Below are positions 11,127 through 22,700 of a stretch of DNA of 64,000 nucleotides, piece after piece (the stretch's first letter is position 1; each line of letters opens with the position of its first letter). The position numbers and the translations under genes were made by a program. This DNA comes from Byssochlamys sp. IMV 00236 (Eukaryota; Ascomycota; Eurotiomycetes; Eurotiales; Thermoascaceae). A model generated the notes under the pieces. It had not been told where the DNA came from, made no database searches, and saw only the letters and a list, made by a program, of their open reading frames with translations. The stretch is from positions 60,181 to 124,180 of the forward strand of contig MSJH02000476.1 of assembly GCA_001931875.2 (NCBI GenBank), written 5' to 3'.

Positions 11127-12466
11127 TCAGACTTGATTGAACCATTCATCTTCAATGAGCTCCTTTGCAGTCGGCCTATCTCTCGGGTCGAGCTTCATTA
11201 TTTTCAGGATGAATTCCTTATCTTGTTTGGAGATCTCTTTCTGGCTAGCCAGTGAGAAAGGTCTCAACTTCTCAGGCGGCACATTATTCATAACGAATGA
11301 TAGCACTCCCAAGGTCCCCTCATCAGCAAGATCGCGATATGACAGAGGAAATGGTCCAAAATAGATATGGTATTTTGCAAGGATCTCTAGTTCATAGTCA
11401 TCGTGGCCACGGGGGACTTTCGGCCTGAATAGGCAAAAGTTGTCACCCCAGATCATGGATATCACCTTCACAAATTTATGGTTACTAGGGTTCATCGCAA
11501 AAGTAAACACGCTGGTATAAATAATAATTACCATTGCCCCAAATGACCAAATGTCAGTCGGCGGTCCCCATTGCAGCCCCAACTGGGCCTCCGGGCTCCG
11601 CCAAATAGGTGTACCGATTTCATCGCGGTTCTTGCAGAAATCAGATGTTATGGAGACTGTACTTTCGAGATCTGCGAGTTGGACATCACTAAAGCGTTGT
11701 GTATCCCCAGTCTGAGGTGACGCGTAGTTCACAAGGACATTGTCCATTTTGATATCTGTAACGGGTATTTGAGTACCTATACTTAGCGCTCAGAGTCAAA
11801 AAGTTTATTTTAGGCTGAACACTAACCTGTGTGTACATAGCCATCGTCATGTAGTACTTTCAATGCCTCAAGGATCCTCTTTGATACATATCTGATCTCT
11901 CTTCCACTAAGCTTCTTGCTCCCTGAAGCGGCCCATAAATCATCCTCGAGATGTTTCAACACGATGGCAGGCGGAGACAGTGGCTCAGTTATCTCATCGA
12001 CCAAGGGACGGAGATGCGGTGTTCTGTCCTGGAACTTCCTAAGAACGTCCCTCTCGTTTATGATGCGGAAATGCCGCGCAGCTTTGATTATGACAGTTTG
12101 TCTGCTCTTGTCACTATTGACAATATGCGTCAGTGAAAAAGTTGTTATAATCGGGTCTCCATACTTTATGGAGTCGAAAAGACCTATAATTGGCGCGTAC
12201 CTTGCCTGCCAGATAAATTCGCCGAGTTGTCTGGTGACGGTATATGTGCTAACTTTTCCAGTGAGAGATTGGCCTAGCTTCAAGAGAGGAGGTGATGTCG
12301 AGCTTGCTGAACCAGCGATTGACCGGCTGAGCTTCATAAGAGGAGACGTTGGGGTCATACTTAAAGACGGATAGAAGTTTGGAAGTGAAACTAAGCTATG
12401 CCACCGGCATGTAGTTTTATGTCTGCGACTACTTCCTTGAAGTAAGCCTCGAAATGCCCTTGGCAA
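11127..12466 (-). CDS. Protein kinase-like protein, SRPK-related, DLE in place of DFG
   Basis: Two certain exons: 12466-11827 and 11755-11127, with intron 11756-11826 (GTTAGT..TTACAG) splitting the Asp codon of the catalytic loop. As read this gives 422 residues. Visible motifs: VIIKAA (ATP lysine), catalytic loop HTDIKMDNV (D214, N219), ADLEST (D242-L243-E244) at the DFG position, GTPIWRSPEA as activation-segment end, DIWSFG, and a C-terminal LDPRDRPTAKELIEDEWF typical of SRPK-like kinases. The glycine loop is not recognisable, so catalytic strength is uncertain. Residues around 11466-11531 look like an unspliced in-frame intron (66 nt, GTAATT..GTGAAG); removing it joins SFGAM directly to VISMIWGDNF, as related kinases read, and gives 400 residues. 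The N-terminal 40 residues are basic and Ser-rich and may include an over-called start. Confidence 0.78.
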
Positions 12467-12857
12467 ATATTATCATCTGTTCGACCCGATATTTGGCTCC
12501 TTTTTACAGTTCTCGCAAACAAGCTAAACTTTAAACAGAAGGTCATGCACCAAACCATATTCTTGCTTCCGTGCCATTTATATGTGGTTGTAATGATAGA
12601 TGCGGCCTAGTGTATCTTGAAGAGACGAGAAGACTCCAAGGGATGATCGAAGAAAATAAACATGGAGCACGATAGAAAATTGAGATCCCGTTAATCAACT
12701 ACATGTTATTTCCAGATTGCGTTAAACCTGTATTGTATTATTATGTTCATTCAGAGGCTTGTCTACGACTGGGCTGCCGGTGGTATTATATTCATACATG
12801 AGGTAAATGCTACAAAAAGGAAAATAAAAAAGCAGACCCATGGCCTTCACACCCCAT
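12467..12857. other. intergenic
   Basis: A 390-bp spacer between the 5' end of the kinase gene and the 3' end of ERG27, both on the minus strand. It must hold the kinase promoter and the ERG27 3' UTR. No gene seen. Confidence 0.5.
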
Positions 12858-14296
12858 TCATGAGGTTCCAGACTCAGATGCTGCCGCCTCGGCTTCATCG
12901 AGGATCCCATCCCACTGTATTCTGAGTTCCTCCATCTCCTTCCAGCACCTGCGTCCCAGCTCCTCAAAGTGCTGTCGATCCTCGACCGTCAAGTCGCGAG
13001 CGCCGCGTTTGCGACGCCGCAGACGGTCCTCCTCCACCGCAGCAACTCCCACAACACCCCCATGGCCCCAGCCCTCGACCTCGCTACTCACAGGGCGATC
13101 GATGCCCCGGCGGTTCACCGAGGATCCCCATTTCGCACGTCCGCCGCTACGCTGGCGGTACGGTGCCTCTGCGTCATCGAGAACAGACTGGTTGGATAGC
13201 GCAACCCAGACGGGTGCGCAGGCGCCAAAATAGGTAGAGATAGTGTGCCACGGGGAACCGAGCATGCGAGCGAACCAGAAGCAAAAGAGCATGGAGTAGA
13301 AAGCGGGGAGGATAAGAGGAACGATGGACGTGCCGCAGATGCCGGGGTGCGTTACATAGATATTCGGCTTCTGGTTGGCTTCTTGTTCTTCCTTCTTGGG
13401 CTCTTTTGAAGGGTCCTCGGAGAGAAAGCTATTCACCCACGGAGCGGTGCTGGGTAGGTCGGAAGTCAAGGCCAACACGTCCGTGAGGGACTTGGACGAC
13501 TCGTAAGATGTATCTGTCCGAAGGCCTTGGATGTCATTGACGTTGAACATCTCAATCGTCGCCTCCAGGCTAGACACCCAGATAATACGACCCGGCCCGT
13601 TCGGACTCCCCGAGCGCTTCAGCAGCGGAACGACATTATGCGCGAGCATGTAGTGACCAAAGACATTCGCGCAGAAGACCGCACCCAACCGCGGCTCTTC
13701 CTTCTGCAGAGAAGTCTGCTTCTTCGTAACCATGCCCACTGACCCCAGCTTGAACGTGGGCCACGACACCGCATGGAGAGGATCCGTCATGACGTTCCAG
13801 ATGGCTTCGGCCCAATTGATCCCCGTCCAGCCACCGAGTCCCGCATTAAGAACGATCGCATCGAGTTTCGGGATGTTCTGCAACAACCGCCGCGACAGTG
13901 CGCGGACGGACAGCAGTTCTGTCAGGTCGACATCTTCTGCCTGGAACGTGACTCGCGACGCGGCGGAGGGTTGCTTTCGCACGATAGAATTATTGCGTAG
14001 ATGCTCCTGAAGCCTAGCCAATGTATCCTTTCCCTTCTTCGGTCCTCGAGCCGTAAATATCACCGTCAGATGCTGCGTGTCGGGACGATTCTGGAGGAAT
14101 TCATCTGCAAGGCGGCAACATACTGAGAATCCTAGGCCGCTGCGCGGAGAGAATGGTGTTAGTGTACAGCAACTGATAAGGTGATACAACGTCTAGATCC
14201 TCGCAGACCAGAAGAAGAGACCACATACCTGTTCGCACCGGTGACTAGAATGAAGATCTTGTCTTTAAGATCAAAAGAAGCCCCATTGGAGCTCAT
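12858..14296 (-). CDS. ERG27: 3-ketosteroid reductase (ERG27-type short-chain dehydrogenase)
   Basis: Two exons: 14296-14229 and 14139-12858, intron 14140-14228 (GTATGT..GCGCAG), 449 residues. It reduces the 3-keto group of C4-demethylated sterol intermediates with NADPH, in the Erg25-Erg26-Erg27 complex on the endoplasmic reticulum. The intron splits the cofactor loop: TGAN before it and SGLGF after it (T19-G26). Other motifs: DVDL for the adenine side, LNAGLG, WVSSLEA with the catalytic Ser, and YESSK with the Tyr and Lys pair. A hydrophobic stretch near PLILPAFYSMLFCFWFA fits membrane association. The C-terminal tail contains a Gly/Arg-rich insert and an acidic end, longer than the yeast enzyme (about 347 residues), as is usual in filamentous fungi. 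ERG27 is the target of hydroxyanilide fungicides. Confidence 0.88.
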
Positions 14297-16289
14297 GGTG
14301 GCTTTTCTTCTGATAACGAAGCCCCTGGATGGTTTAACTCTCAGGGGATCTTTTTAGAGTTGGCTGACATAAGCGGTGTCCACGTTCCAGAAATGGGCTA
14401 GTCAAGTAAGTCTAACCTCTCTGGGGATACTGCAGTGCCAACTTCTTTCCTAAGGAGCGATATATTCCCTACTATTGAAGAGAAATGCTCTCTTATTAAA
14501 ATACGAAGACATCGACTAAAGGAATAAGGAGTGTTTCCTCAAAGCAGCTATAAGGACGATAAAGCACTTGTAGAGGATGCCAAATCCTTGCCGGTGGGAA
14601 CCAGGAATATCTAGGGTATTTCGCATCTTTTAGCTTATATTCTACTAAGACGGAAAAGATATCTTTCTTAGGAAAGAATACTTTATGGGAAAGTTCTTGA
14701 ATTCGAAAATCGCCCCTGTAGTCCTCATATACAAACAGGAAAGGATTAAAATTATTTACTCCTCGTGCGGCTTAGGACAAATTAATGTATTTAGAATAAG
14801 CTCTACGGCAGAAAATAGATTAAAAATCTTTCTTTTTTGAGAATAGATGCACTGGCCTTGTGTTCAGAAATATATTAATTCGACATTTTCTCCCCCGCGA
14901 GTTATGGTCTCTAAAGCATCCAGAAGTAACGAATAACTAAACTTAGTCGATACTCTAAGTTCACGCTGAGGCTCAAAGGCATCGACAACACGATGTGGAT
15001 ATATAAGGACACTAAGTTGAGAAAACTTTATACAAGTTGCAGGTTCGATTGGCTCATTCCCAGCAGGCTATATAATGACTCTACTTGTGGGTAGTTATCC
15101 TACTATATATGGAGAGAATTGATAAGCTGTGCCAGATGGAAGGATATTGTCTCCTCGTCTATTGGATTAACATAGTGGCCTTGGATTATACCTGTATAGC
15201 ACGATGTTAGTGTTTTGTACGCAATATAGATATGAAGACGAACTTGCAGAACTGGATGGATCCCTTCTGGTATCGAGTTCCGATGGGCCTGTTCTGTCCA
15301 GTTAGTCGAAATGTGAAACTGATGACGAAGCAATAACTAACGTAAGCTAGAAGTGTTGGCATCTCTGAGGTATGATTCAGTGAGCCCATCTGTTTAGCCA
15401 AGTTTATTTCTGTGAATGTGTATGGAGCAATGTTTTTGCCAGAAACCCTTCGTCGTCATTCAGCTACTGGAGAATACCCTGCGACCTTAAAATTAAGCCT
15501 ATGTGAGGGTTAATAGCTTTACCACTAGTATTCAACCCTCAGGAAAAGTTCATTATGATCAATCTAAGTCAGATGCGTGATAGCGGTTGCGACCGCTACC
15601 AGAATGGATAATGTCTTCGCTATCGAGTAAATGTTTCGCCTCGCGGTCGTCTTGATGTAGAGGTGCAGTCGATATCATGCATAAGACAGAAACGTCTGGT
15701 CACCCGCATCTAGAGATGGATTTGCTTCCAGTGCATCCTTCTTTAGAGCTAGTGACTAAAACAATAGATTGTCGATTGGCATCATTGTGTCTATTCGACG
15801 CTTGAGCCCGGTAAGTGTTGGACGATGGTTCGGGGACTTAATAGGACATATCGAGATAACACTTAATCTTTGTATCTAGTGCCAAGATTCCACGCAATGA
15901 TCAAGCGCCACGTAATGACGCTCAAAGTAGCGTCAAGTCCTGCGGCACGTTGCATTACCTGACCTGCTGGAAACCCTTTTCAGCTGATTTTATGTTGGCT
16001 GCTGAGGCACCATTAGTTAGGCAACAATGGCTCCTTTCTCTCCTTTGGCTAAACTGCCGCAGCCTGGCACTGCTGACGAGGATCTCGCTCCATTGAGAAT
16101 ATATCGTATATATAGATCCTAGTACGTGCTACAAGATGGCTATCAATTCCGTCGCGTTGTGGCAGAAGCGGCCCATGATTTGTGTCTTCCATAACTCAAA
16201 TTGTTCTTCTGGCTATCATCGAGGTGAGCCGTGAAACCTTGTATCTATGTGTACATGGCTGAGAATGATTTGAAAGCAGCTAGGTCATA
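14297..16289. other. intergenic, 2 kb, with a weak coding-like relic
   Basis: The upstream region of ERG27. From 14450 to 15010 it is AT-rich with no frames. On the minus strand, about 15430-15103, a segment has coding character (TEINLAKQMGSLNHTSEMP, then a candidate intron GTTAGT..CTAAC..ACAG, then a second short exon), but I could not join the pieces in one phase and do not recognise the protein. It may be a decayed gene. Confidence 0.35.
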
Positions 16290-16502
16290 ATGTCCGACAA
16301 AGGCGACACCGAACAAGCCAAAGAGGCAGCTGTTGGCTTCAAGTCAGATTTGAAGACACTGCAACAGCTGACCTCTTCGTCGGAAGCCGTCAAGAAGCAT
16401 CGAGAAGCATCTAAAGATGAGAGGGCAATGCGCAGCTTGGAAGAAGCGCTTGAGAAAGATCTTGGACAGCAAGAGGAAGACAGGCAAGATTCGGAAAATT
16501 AA
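16290..16502 (+). CDS. small acidic/charged hypothetical protein
   Basis: A 70-residue single-exon frame, with Met in good context (aatATGT) and TAA at 16500-16502. The composition is strongly biased to Glu, Lys, Asp, Ser and Gln, with heptad-like hydrophobic spacing in residues 16-60, so a helical or coiled-coil protein is likely. No signal peptide or membrane segment. It is convergent with the phosphotransferase-like gene, and the two stop codons overlap in one TTAA. I do not recognise a family. Coding status rests on composition and on its not being a shadow of the opposite gene except at the last 4 bases. Confidence 0.5.
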   Translation: MSDKGDTEQAKEAAVGFKSDLKTLQQLTSSSEAVKKHREASKDERAMRSLEEALEKDLGQQEEDRQDSEN

Positions 16503-18163
16503 GATGCCGGAGATCGTTCATTCGGTGATATGTCGCATTCGAAGGCTTGCTGAAGGCGAATGTCATATTCTTTCCTGTCCGATAATTTGCTAGCTGCGGT
16601 CCTGACCCAATCCTGTGCCCAGTACCATGGCATGATCTGCTGGAAACCATCATGGTCGGAACAATGCTTGACGAATCTTGGCTGGATTTGTTTGAAAAAT
16701 ACTGCAAAGAGGCCGGTAGGGCTAGCAAGCGCGAGAGAATACCAGAACGTTCCCACCCTCCAGCTCTCATTCATAATAGATGATAGTTGCGGTCTTCCAT
16801 GGTTGTTAGTCGACACAGTGCTGTCAAGTCTTTGTTCTTCAGCGGCCATGATATTCACGAACTCCATGCGCCTCGTGTTATATTCCCCCGAACTTTCAGC
16901 AATCTCATCCACAGCCTTGTTCGTAAGCCATGTCGGAGTCCGAAGCATCTCAACTGGTCGGGTACATGCCCATTCAAGATCTACCAAACAGGTAATGTGC
17001 CATTCTTTATCAACAAAGATATTGCTTTGGTGAAGATCCGTGAAAGTAAAAGCGAAAGGACCACGTCGGAGTTCTGGTTTGAAAAATGATGGAAAGACTG
17101 TTCGCATTGCAGCCAATGCCGAAGTCTGATAGATATAGTCCCCTGTATCGTTAATTGCGTTTGGCTGATGGCGAAGTCGATTGTCATGGATTCGAAGGAT
17201 ATCTGTCACATAGGACTCGACCGTGGAATAGGTATAGTCTCGGGGTATGTTTGTAGGAATATTTTCGTTTTCTAATTCTTGAATTTCAAGTGAAAGCGGA
17301 CGATTCGTTAGGTGTAAGAAACCATCATGGTCAATCATAAAGGAGCCAATCTTTGGCAAGGGAATCCGTGTGATACTCAATAAGATCCGAGAAAGGTCAC
17401 GAAAGAGATTAGTTCTTAATCCGATATCAACCTGTTTCTCTTGCCAAGTATTCGAGAGCATTTCTCCTTGTTCTTCTTCGATATACTCGATCAATAAGTA
17501 GCCTGTGCCTACTGTGTCACTGAGTATATTGTTTGCAGCTTGGTGACGAATAAACTGTGTAGGAATAGGACGACCAAGCCATGATAGAAGTCGCCGACGC
17601 AGATATTGAACACAACGGGCAATCAACGGTAGGTTCTGCAGTAGTGTAAACTGAGAAAAATCATTCAAGTCAGCTTATAGAACATTACACGCAGTAATAA
17701 GCCATACAGTTTCACCGGTAGAGGTAGCAAACCCGTATAGTTTTGGTATCGGGACATCTGGGCAGTTTTCTTGAAGCCACGCATAGGCTCCTGCCTCACA
17801 TCGAATCTTTTCGTCTCCATTTCCAGGTCGAAAAGCATCGCCGACCCGATATGGAAGAGGAAACCGAAGTAACACGCGTTCCCCAGGCTGTTGTTTCCAT
17901 TTCCACCCGTTAACGACAACTGGAACACATAGGTTGAAGCTCCCATGGCGCCAGTTCTCAACATCCTCCATACGACAGTTGGATGGTCCTAGATTAAGGT
18001 GATGAGCAACTATGGATTCTATCCAGTCCTTTTTTGCCAGAATATGTGCAAAGAATTTACGCCTTTGATCATGGTAGCTTAGTCGGTGGAGGATATTCAC
18101 CTCTTCTCTTTGCGCAGTTGAGTATGTGATCTCTCCTCGAAGAAGAGGACGCGTTTTTGGCAT
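16499..18163 (-). CDS. Aminoglycoside phosphotransferase-fold protein (APH family)
   Basis: Two exons: 18163-17708 and 17650-16499, intron 17651-17707 (57 bp, GTATGG..CTCAG, branch GCTGAC), 535 residues. It belongs to the large fungal APH/choline-kinase-like family (PF01636 type). Visible: RFPLPYRVGD and EAGAYAWLQENCPDVPIPKLYGF in the N-lobe, the Brenner-type loop FTDLHQSN (D357, H359, N362) and the metal site VDLEW (D376). Typical members have about 400-550 residues and no known substrate; drug resistance must not be assumed. All expected catalytic residues are there. Its 3' end meets the small gene on the other strand. The start at 18163 (MPKTRPLL) follows an in-frame stop closely and is the only sensible Met. 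Confidence 0.85.
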
Positions 18164-18790
18164 GTTGAGAAATCAAGAAGTATGTACAAGAACTCAGGGA
18201 CGTGGAAGCACAGCGCAATAACAATAGTCTGGCCACAGCATCTCTGTTCTAATGACCGGGTGTTCCCCCTTTTTCGCGTGACCGTGTCTACACCGCCCGG
18301 CAGGGTTGGCTAGCCAGCTTGGCGCTATTCCATAGGTAACAAGACAGCTTCTTTCTTTTTCAAGGAGACAATATTTATACCCACCTAGGTATTATATTAT
18401 TATAATGTCCTGAGGAACTGAGGAAGCGAACCTCCATCAGTATAAGCTTCATTTCCGAGTCCGAATCTGTTTTGATCTAGAGGAGCTCTGTCTCATCTCT
18501 GATTATAGCCAGCCTCCGCGTGATAAGCAATCTTATCAAATGCGGAATCCTCAGAGGCTACTGGTCCATTCTCAAGAATGTTGACTTTTGATATGGATAC
18601 CTATCTTCCCTTAGCTAGGGATCACCTTCTTTACCTACAGCGAATGCTCAACATGATCGGCTATTTCAGTCAGCAACAAACTTCCTCAAATTGCAGCCCA
18701 AGAGAACCCGTCTGGTTGACTCGACCCTCTAAAGAGCATCCCTACCAGGCGACGCCACAACTTATGCAATTCACCTGCATCAAAAAAGGG
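18164..18790. other. intergenic
   Basis: The upstream region of the APH-like gene. It is pyrimidine-rich near 18350-18365. The short frame at 18578-18793 could be the 5' part of the relic that follows but cannot be joined to it with confidence. Confidence 0.4.
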
Positions 18791-18791
18791 T

Positions 18792-19795
18792 AGAGACCTC
18801 AGAGATTCGCCAGATTTCGACCCCCGCAAAGGCCGCCGCGAGAGGCGCAAGATTCTCGAAGAGATTCTCAAATCCGTGATTAACCCGGATGATTTGACTA
18901 TGTCCTCACTCTTGCTGTGTTGGGGTACCAGTAGCAACGCTCGCATGTGGCCAATAAAAGTTGCCAACCCGGATAACGAGATCGTTATGGCAAGATATCC
19001 ACCGCGCATCGTATATATATAGAGGATGGTGGAGAAAGCACATCCCGGTTCTCAACATCAAGGAAGTAGAGATTGTCGAGGTGAGCTCTCGAATAGTGCG
19101 CCCGAGCAGGTATCCAGTAATTCTGATAGATGTGGTGAGATTTCTATTGCAGGCTCAGATCCGCGTGCGATTAAGAATCCTACGTGGATGAACAGATATG
19201 TTGGCACGTTCATGAAAGAGTATATTCGCACAAAGAAAAAGAGATTGGAACATGCAATTCATAATTACCAGGAACAAGAGTACCAGTGCGCCTACGATCC
19301 CACTACGGGCGAGACAGATTGCCACCGCATGTGCGTATCACAGCTGGGTTTGGATATAAGTTGCCCAGAAAAGAATCTCTTCAAAGCCCAAAGAGATTTG
19401 GAATACCTGAACTTACGTTCCGAGAGTCTAAAGTTTGCCCTTACGCAACCTCATTCTGCAGCTCCGTTTGATTTACTCAGTCGGGAACATGTTATACTTA
19501 GCCATCTGTAGGTTCTGGGAAAACTCAAAGAGAGATCACGAGATTCTAAATGCCTGCACAGAGATATATTAGGACAACTCGACACATGGCACTCTCCCGA
19601 GCTAGAAGAGCTTAGGTTTCCTAAACTCATAATCCGTGAAGGCCTGGAGTTCAATCGACAGCACATAGTCTTGCCTTTAAGCGTCACCGTGTTTTTCATC
19701 ATGGTGGTAACTGCCAAACTGACATATAATGACTGAGAAATAGCGTGGGCTGTAGGCGGCTCCCTAGTCGCGTTGGCGACACTTCTATAAAAATC
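18792..19795 (+). pseudogene. disabled gene for a two-TM membrane protein of unknown family
   Basis: One reading frame gives protein-like sequence over about 1 kb but is broken several times. From 18792 the frame reads ..DFDPRKGRRERRKILEEILK and so on until about 18993, where it shifts by one base to YIYRGWWRKHIPVLNIKEVE (about 19010-19083). The first frame returns from about 19160 (KNPTWMNRYVGTFMKEY..) to a TAG at 19509-19511. After it the same frame continues with good coding character through GQLDTWHSPELEELRFPKL, into a hydrophobic segment (about 19655-19715) and a second one after a TGA at 19734-19736, ending near a TAA at 19788-19790. TAG for CAG and TGA for TGG are both C:G to T:A changes, as RIP or deamination would make. 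The family is not recognised; two C-terminal TM segments suggest a membrane protein. Confidence 0.55.
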
Positions 19796-22700
19796 GACAT
19801 TGCCCCAAATATCATGAATTCTACACGAGGAATTTCGGGGAACAATATATGTTCCTCTATAATAAGAATTCCTCAAAGAAGCAGGGTCGCTGACAAAATT
19901 CACCCATAATAACTAACCATCCCACTCGAAATTGTATGTCAAATGAGGGATCTCACCAATATATAATAATAAGTCGAGGAAAAGAGAAATAAATCCTTCC
20001 TACTTGTAGAAGCAACCGGTTAATGCAACGGGTAAACACATTCCCTTGAGTCTACCCCGAAACAAATTAGGGTAGAATGGTTAGAAGCGGAGGAAGTAGA
20101 GGATACTTATCCATTAAAGTAAATAACCCCGATATTATTTCTTGCAGGAAAAACCCCTTTCCCCACACGGCTTTCTTTCCCCGTCGGCGATGTGCAAAAC
20201 CGCACGGTCTTGTGGATAATTATTATTAGGCCAAAGCGGGAAATGTCCCAGCGTGCCGAAAGTCTATCAATCTAGATCTAACTTCGGGCAGGAGAAGAAG
20301 AAGAATAAAAATAGAGTCTGTAGTGATAATTGTTATCATGAATGTTATCTGAGCATCGTTTCTGGTTACTGTTAATCGTATATCTACCTGTCTTACGAAT
20401 CATGATAAAGTACAGTAAGCAGAATTCCAGACGTTTTCGCGCCCTGGTATATTTTTCTGTTTCAAACCAAGTTAGACGGATGCTCCTTTGCTTAGGGGTG
20501 CACATTACGTGCATCAGTCGAAGTGGAGATGCTAGATCATACCCGCTTTCCTCCCAGCATCTTGTAATAATTATTTCGTACGGCAGGACTACTACTGCAG
20601 TGAAGTTGTCCCTCGAATTTTCCCCTCTCACGAGTAGGTCTAGATGCGTCAACTGAGCTCGAAGCGATGAAATGGGGGGACATTGGGGATGTACCTCTAA
20701 ATCCTGTGGAACCGAAGCTTGGACTCTCCACTTCCTGGGGCGGTTCTCGAGTCCTCGACCCTCCTATATCGAACAGATAATCGTCGGGAACTAATTTAGC
20801 AGATCAGCATGGAAATTCCAGTGCTGTCGTACTGTTTCTGCTTCTTTCGTCCTTCTCCGCTGCTCTGCACGATGAAGCAAGATCCTCAGGTTGATGGCTG
20901 TATTGTTATTCCAGAGGGCTTTTCAGAACCAAGATATTGCACCAAGGTCTAGTAACAATACAAAGAGAAAAAGCAGGGTCGGTGGTCGGTATTTCACCGA
21001 ACTTCCTAATCCTGACTTGACGACTTGGTTGCGGGGCGCGGCGGAACTTTGCCCTGATGTGGATATCAATTGACTTTTCGATTGCTCCACAGCATAAAGA
21101 TTGAGTAGATAGAATCCCTTGTCTCACTCTCCTTCGAGCCGCGTAGCGTAGGAAAACATGGTCATCGCTGCAGGACACCAGAGTAAGGAAGGACAAGCGC
21201 CCTCCGGGGAGAGCGTGCCGATCCCGAATAAGATCGAAGTTAACGGTTGTCATCGCTCAGAGCACTCTCGACTCTCTTGAAAAGGTCTATCCACCTATCA
21301 ACCGAATATATGCGCTTATGGGATCAGATGTCGCGCTGGAAGCATATTGCTGTCTATAACCGTCTTGATCGGAGGGTGATCAGCGATGTCCTTTGAAAAA
21401 AGAAAGGAAATGGCCATGTCGCACAGGAGAAACAGTGGCATCAGCATTGCTTCAGATTCTGACTTCTAAGGAAACACAAGGTCGTATCGCAGTCAGATGG
21501 ACCATGGTAAAATCTGTATGGCTTCGCGGATAACCGGTTACTAGATACTACTGGTATCACGTCAGCATCAATCGCATGAGCTGTAAAGACGAGTCCAGAG
21601 ATACAGTACATTGTGTTGCTTGAGCACTTATCCATCTCGAAGCCAGTAACTAGTGTACTCTTGTTGGAGCGAGACTGGCTCATGTGCACCGCTGAATGTA
21701 CCGGGGTACAGTATCTTGCAATAATGATGACCCATAGCCAGTTCATTATGCTCAAGAGTCAAGCACAAATGCCTAGCAGCGCACCGGATACACTAAATGT
21801 CGCGGCCTCCCGGAAAAAACACCGATCAATTTAAAGCAAATAGTGTGGCCAGGGGGGCACCACTGTGAGAAGCATTCTTGAAAACCAGGAAGTGTCCCAA
21901 CTCCGCCGTTCCGCCCATCCCAAGGAGCGTAATGGGCCCACGCAAATACGCAAAAAGAGTCTTCACCTGAAATCTGGTACGAACGATCGCTGAATACTGT
22001 GTTTCCGGTCCGAGATTCTAAATGAGAACATTGTCAAGCCTCACCCCTAGTACAGTTTTTGCTGGGTCTTGCATATGAAATGGTCAGCTACTGACCAACC
22101 CTGTGGATCAGTATATGGAATAAGATTAATATTGGGATGGAAGGGCCCAGGGGAAACCATCGATATGAACTAAAACTTGTCACGGCGCGGCTCTGGCAGT
22201 CTCCAAAAGGGTAAGATGCAACCTAGGTGTATTTGGGAAAGCATGACAGTTGCTGGCAGAGTTAAGCGATTGCAGGATTCACCCAACTGGACTTTAATAA
22301 CTCAGCACTTGCAATCTGCATGGTGTTGCAATTCTCGAACAACATGAACACGCGGAACTCTCATCGATCCGGTACTGATGTTTACGAGGCAGTTCAGGGA
22401 TATCGAAAGGCCACTGGCTCAAGAGTGCATTTTTGAGCTCGCTGCGGCGCAGCTATATTGTACGGAGTACTTGCATAGTCCAGAACCTTAGCCGTGGGAG
22501 CTAGCCAAGTTCGAATAAATATCGGTTAGACTAGCACACCAGATGACGACCACAAAACGACTAAAGCCGCGTAAGTTGGCCGGTCTGCTGAATTTGCATA
22601 ACTCTCCAGATGTCTGTCGGAAGGAACTGCTCTGATAGTTTTTCGATCCCTGCCTCATGCCGCAGCCAAGTTGGTCGATATTTCGCGGACTCTGTGCATT

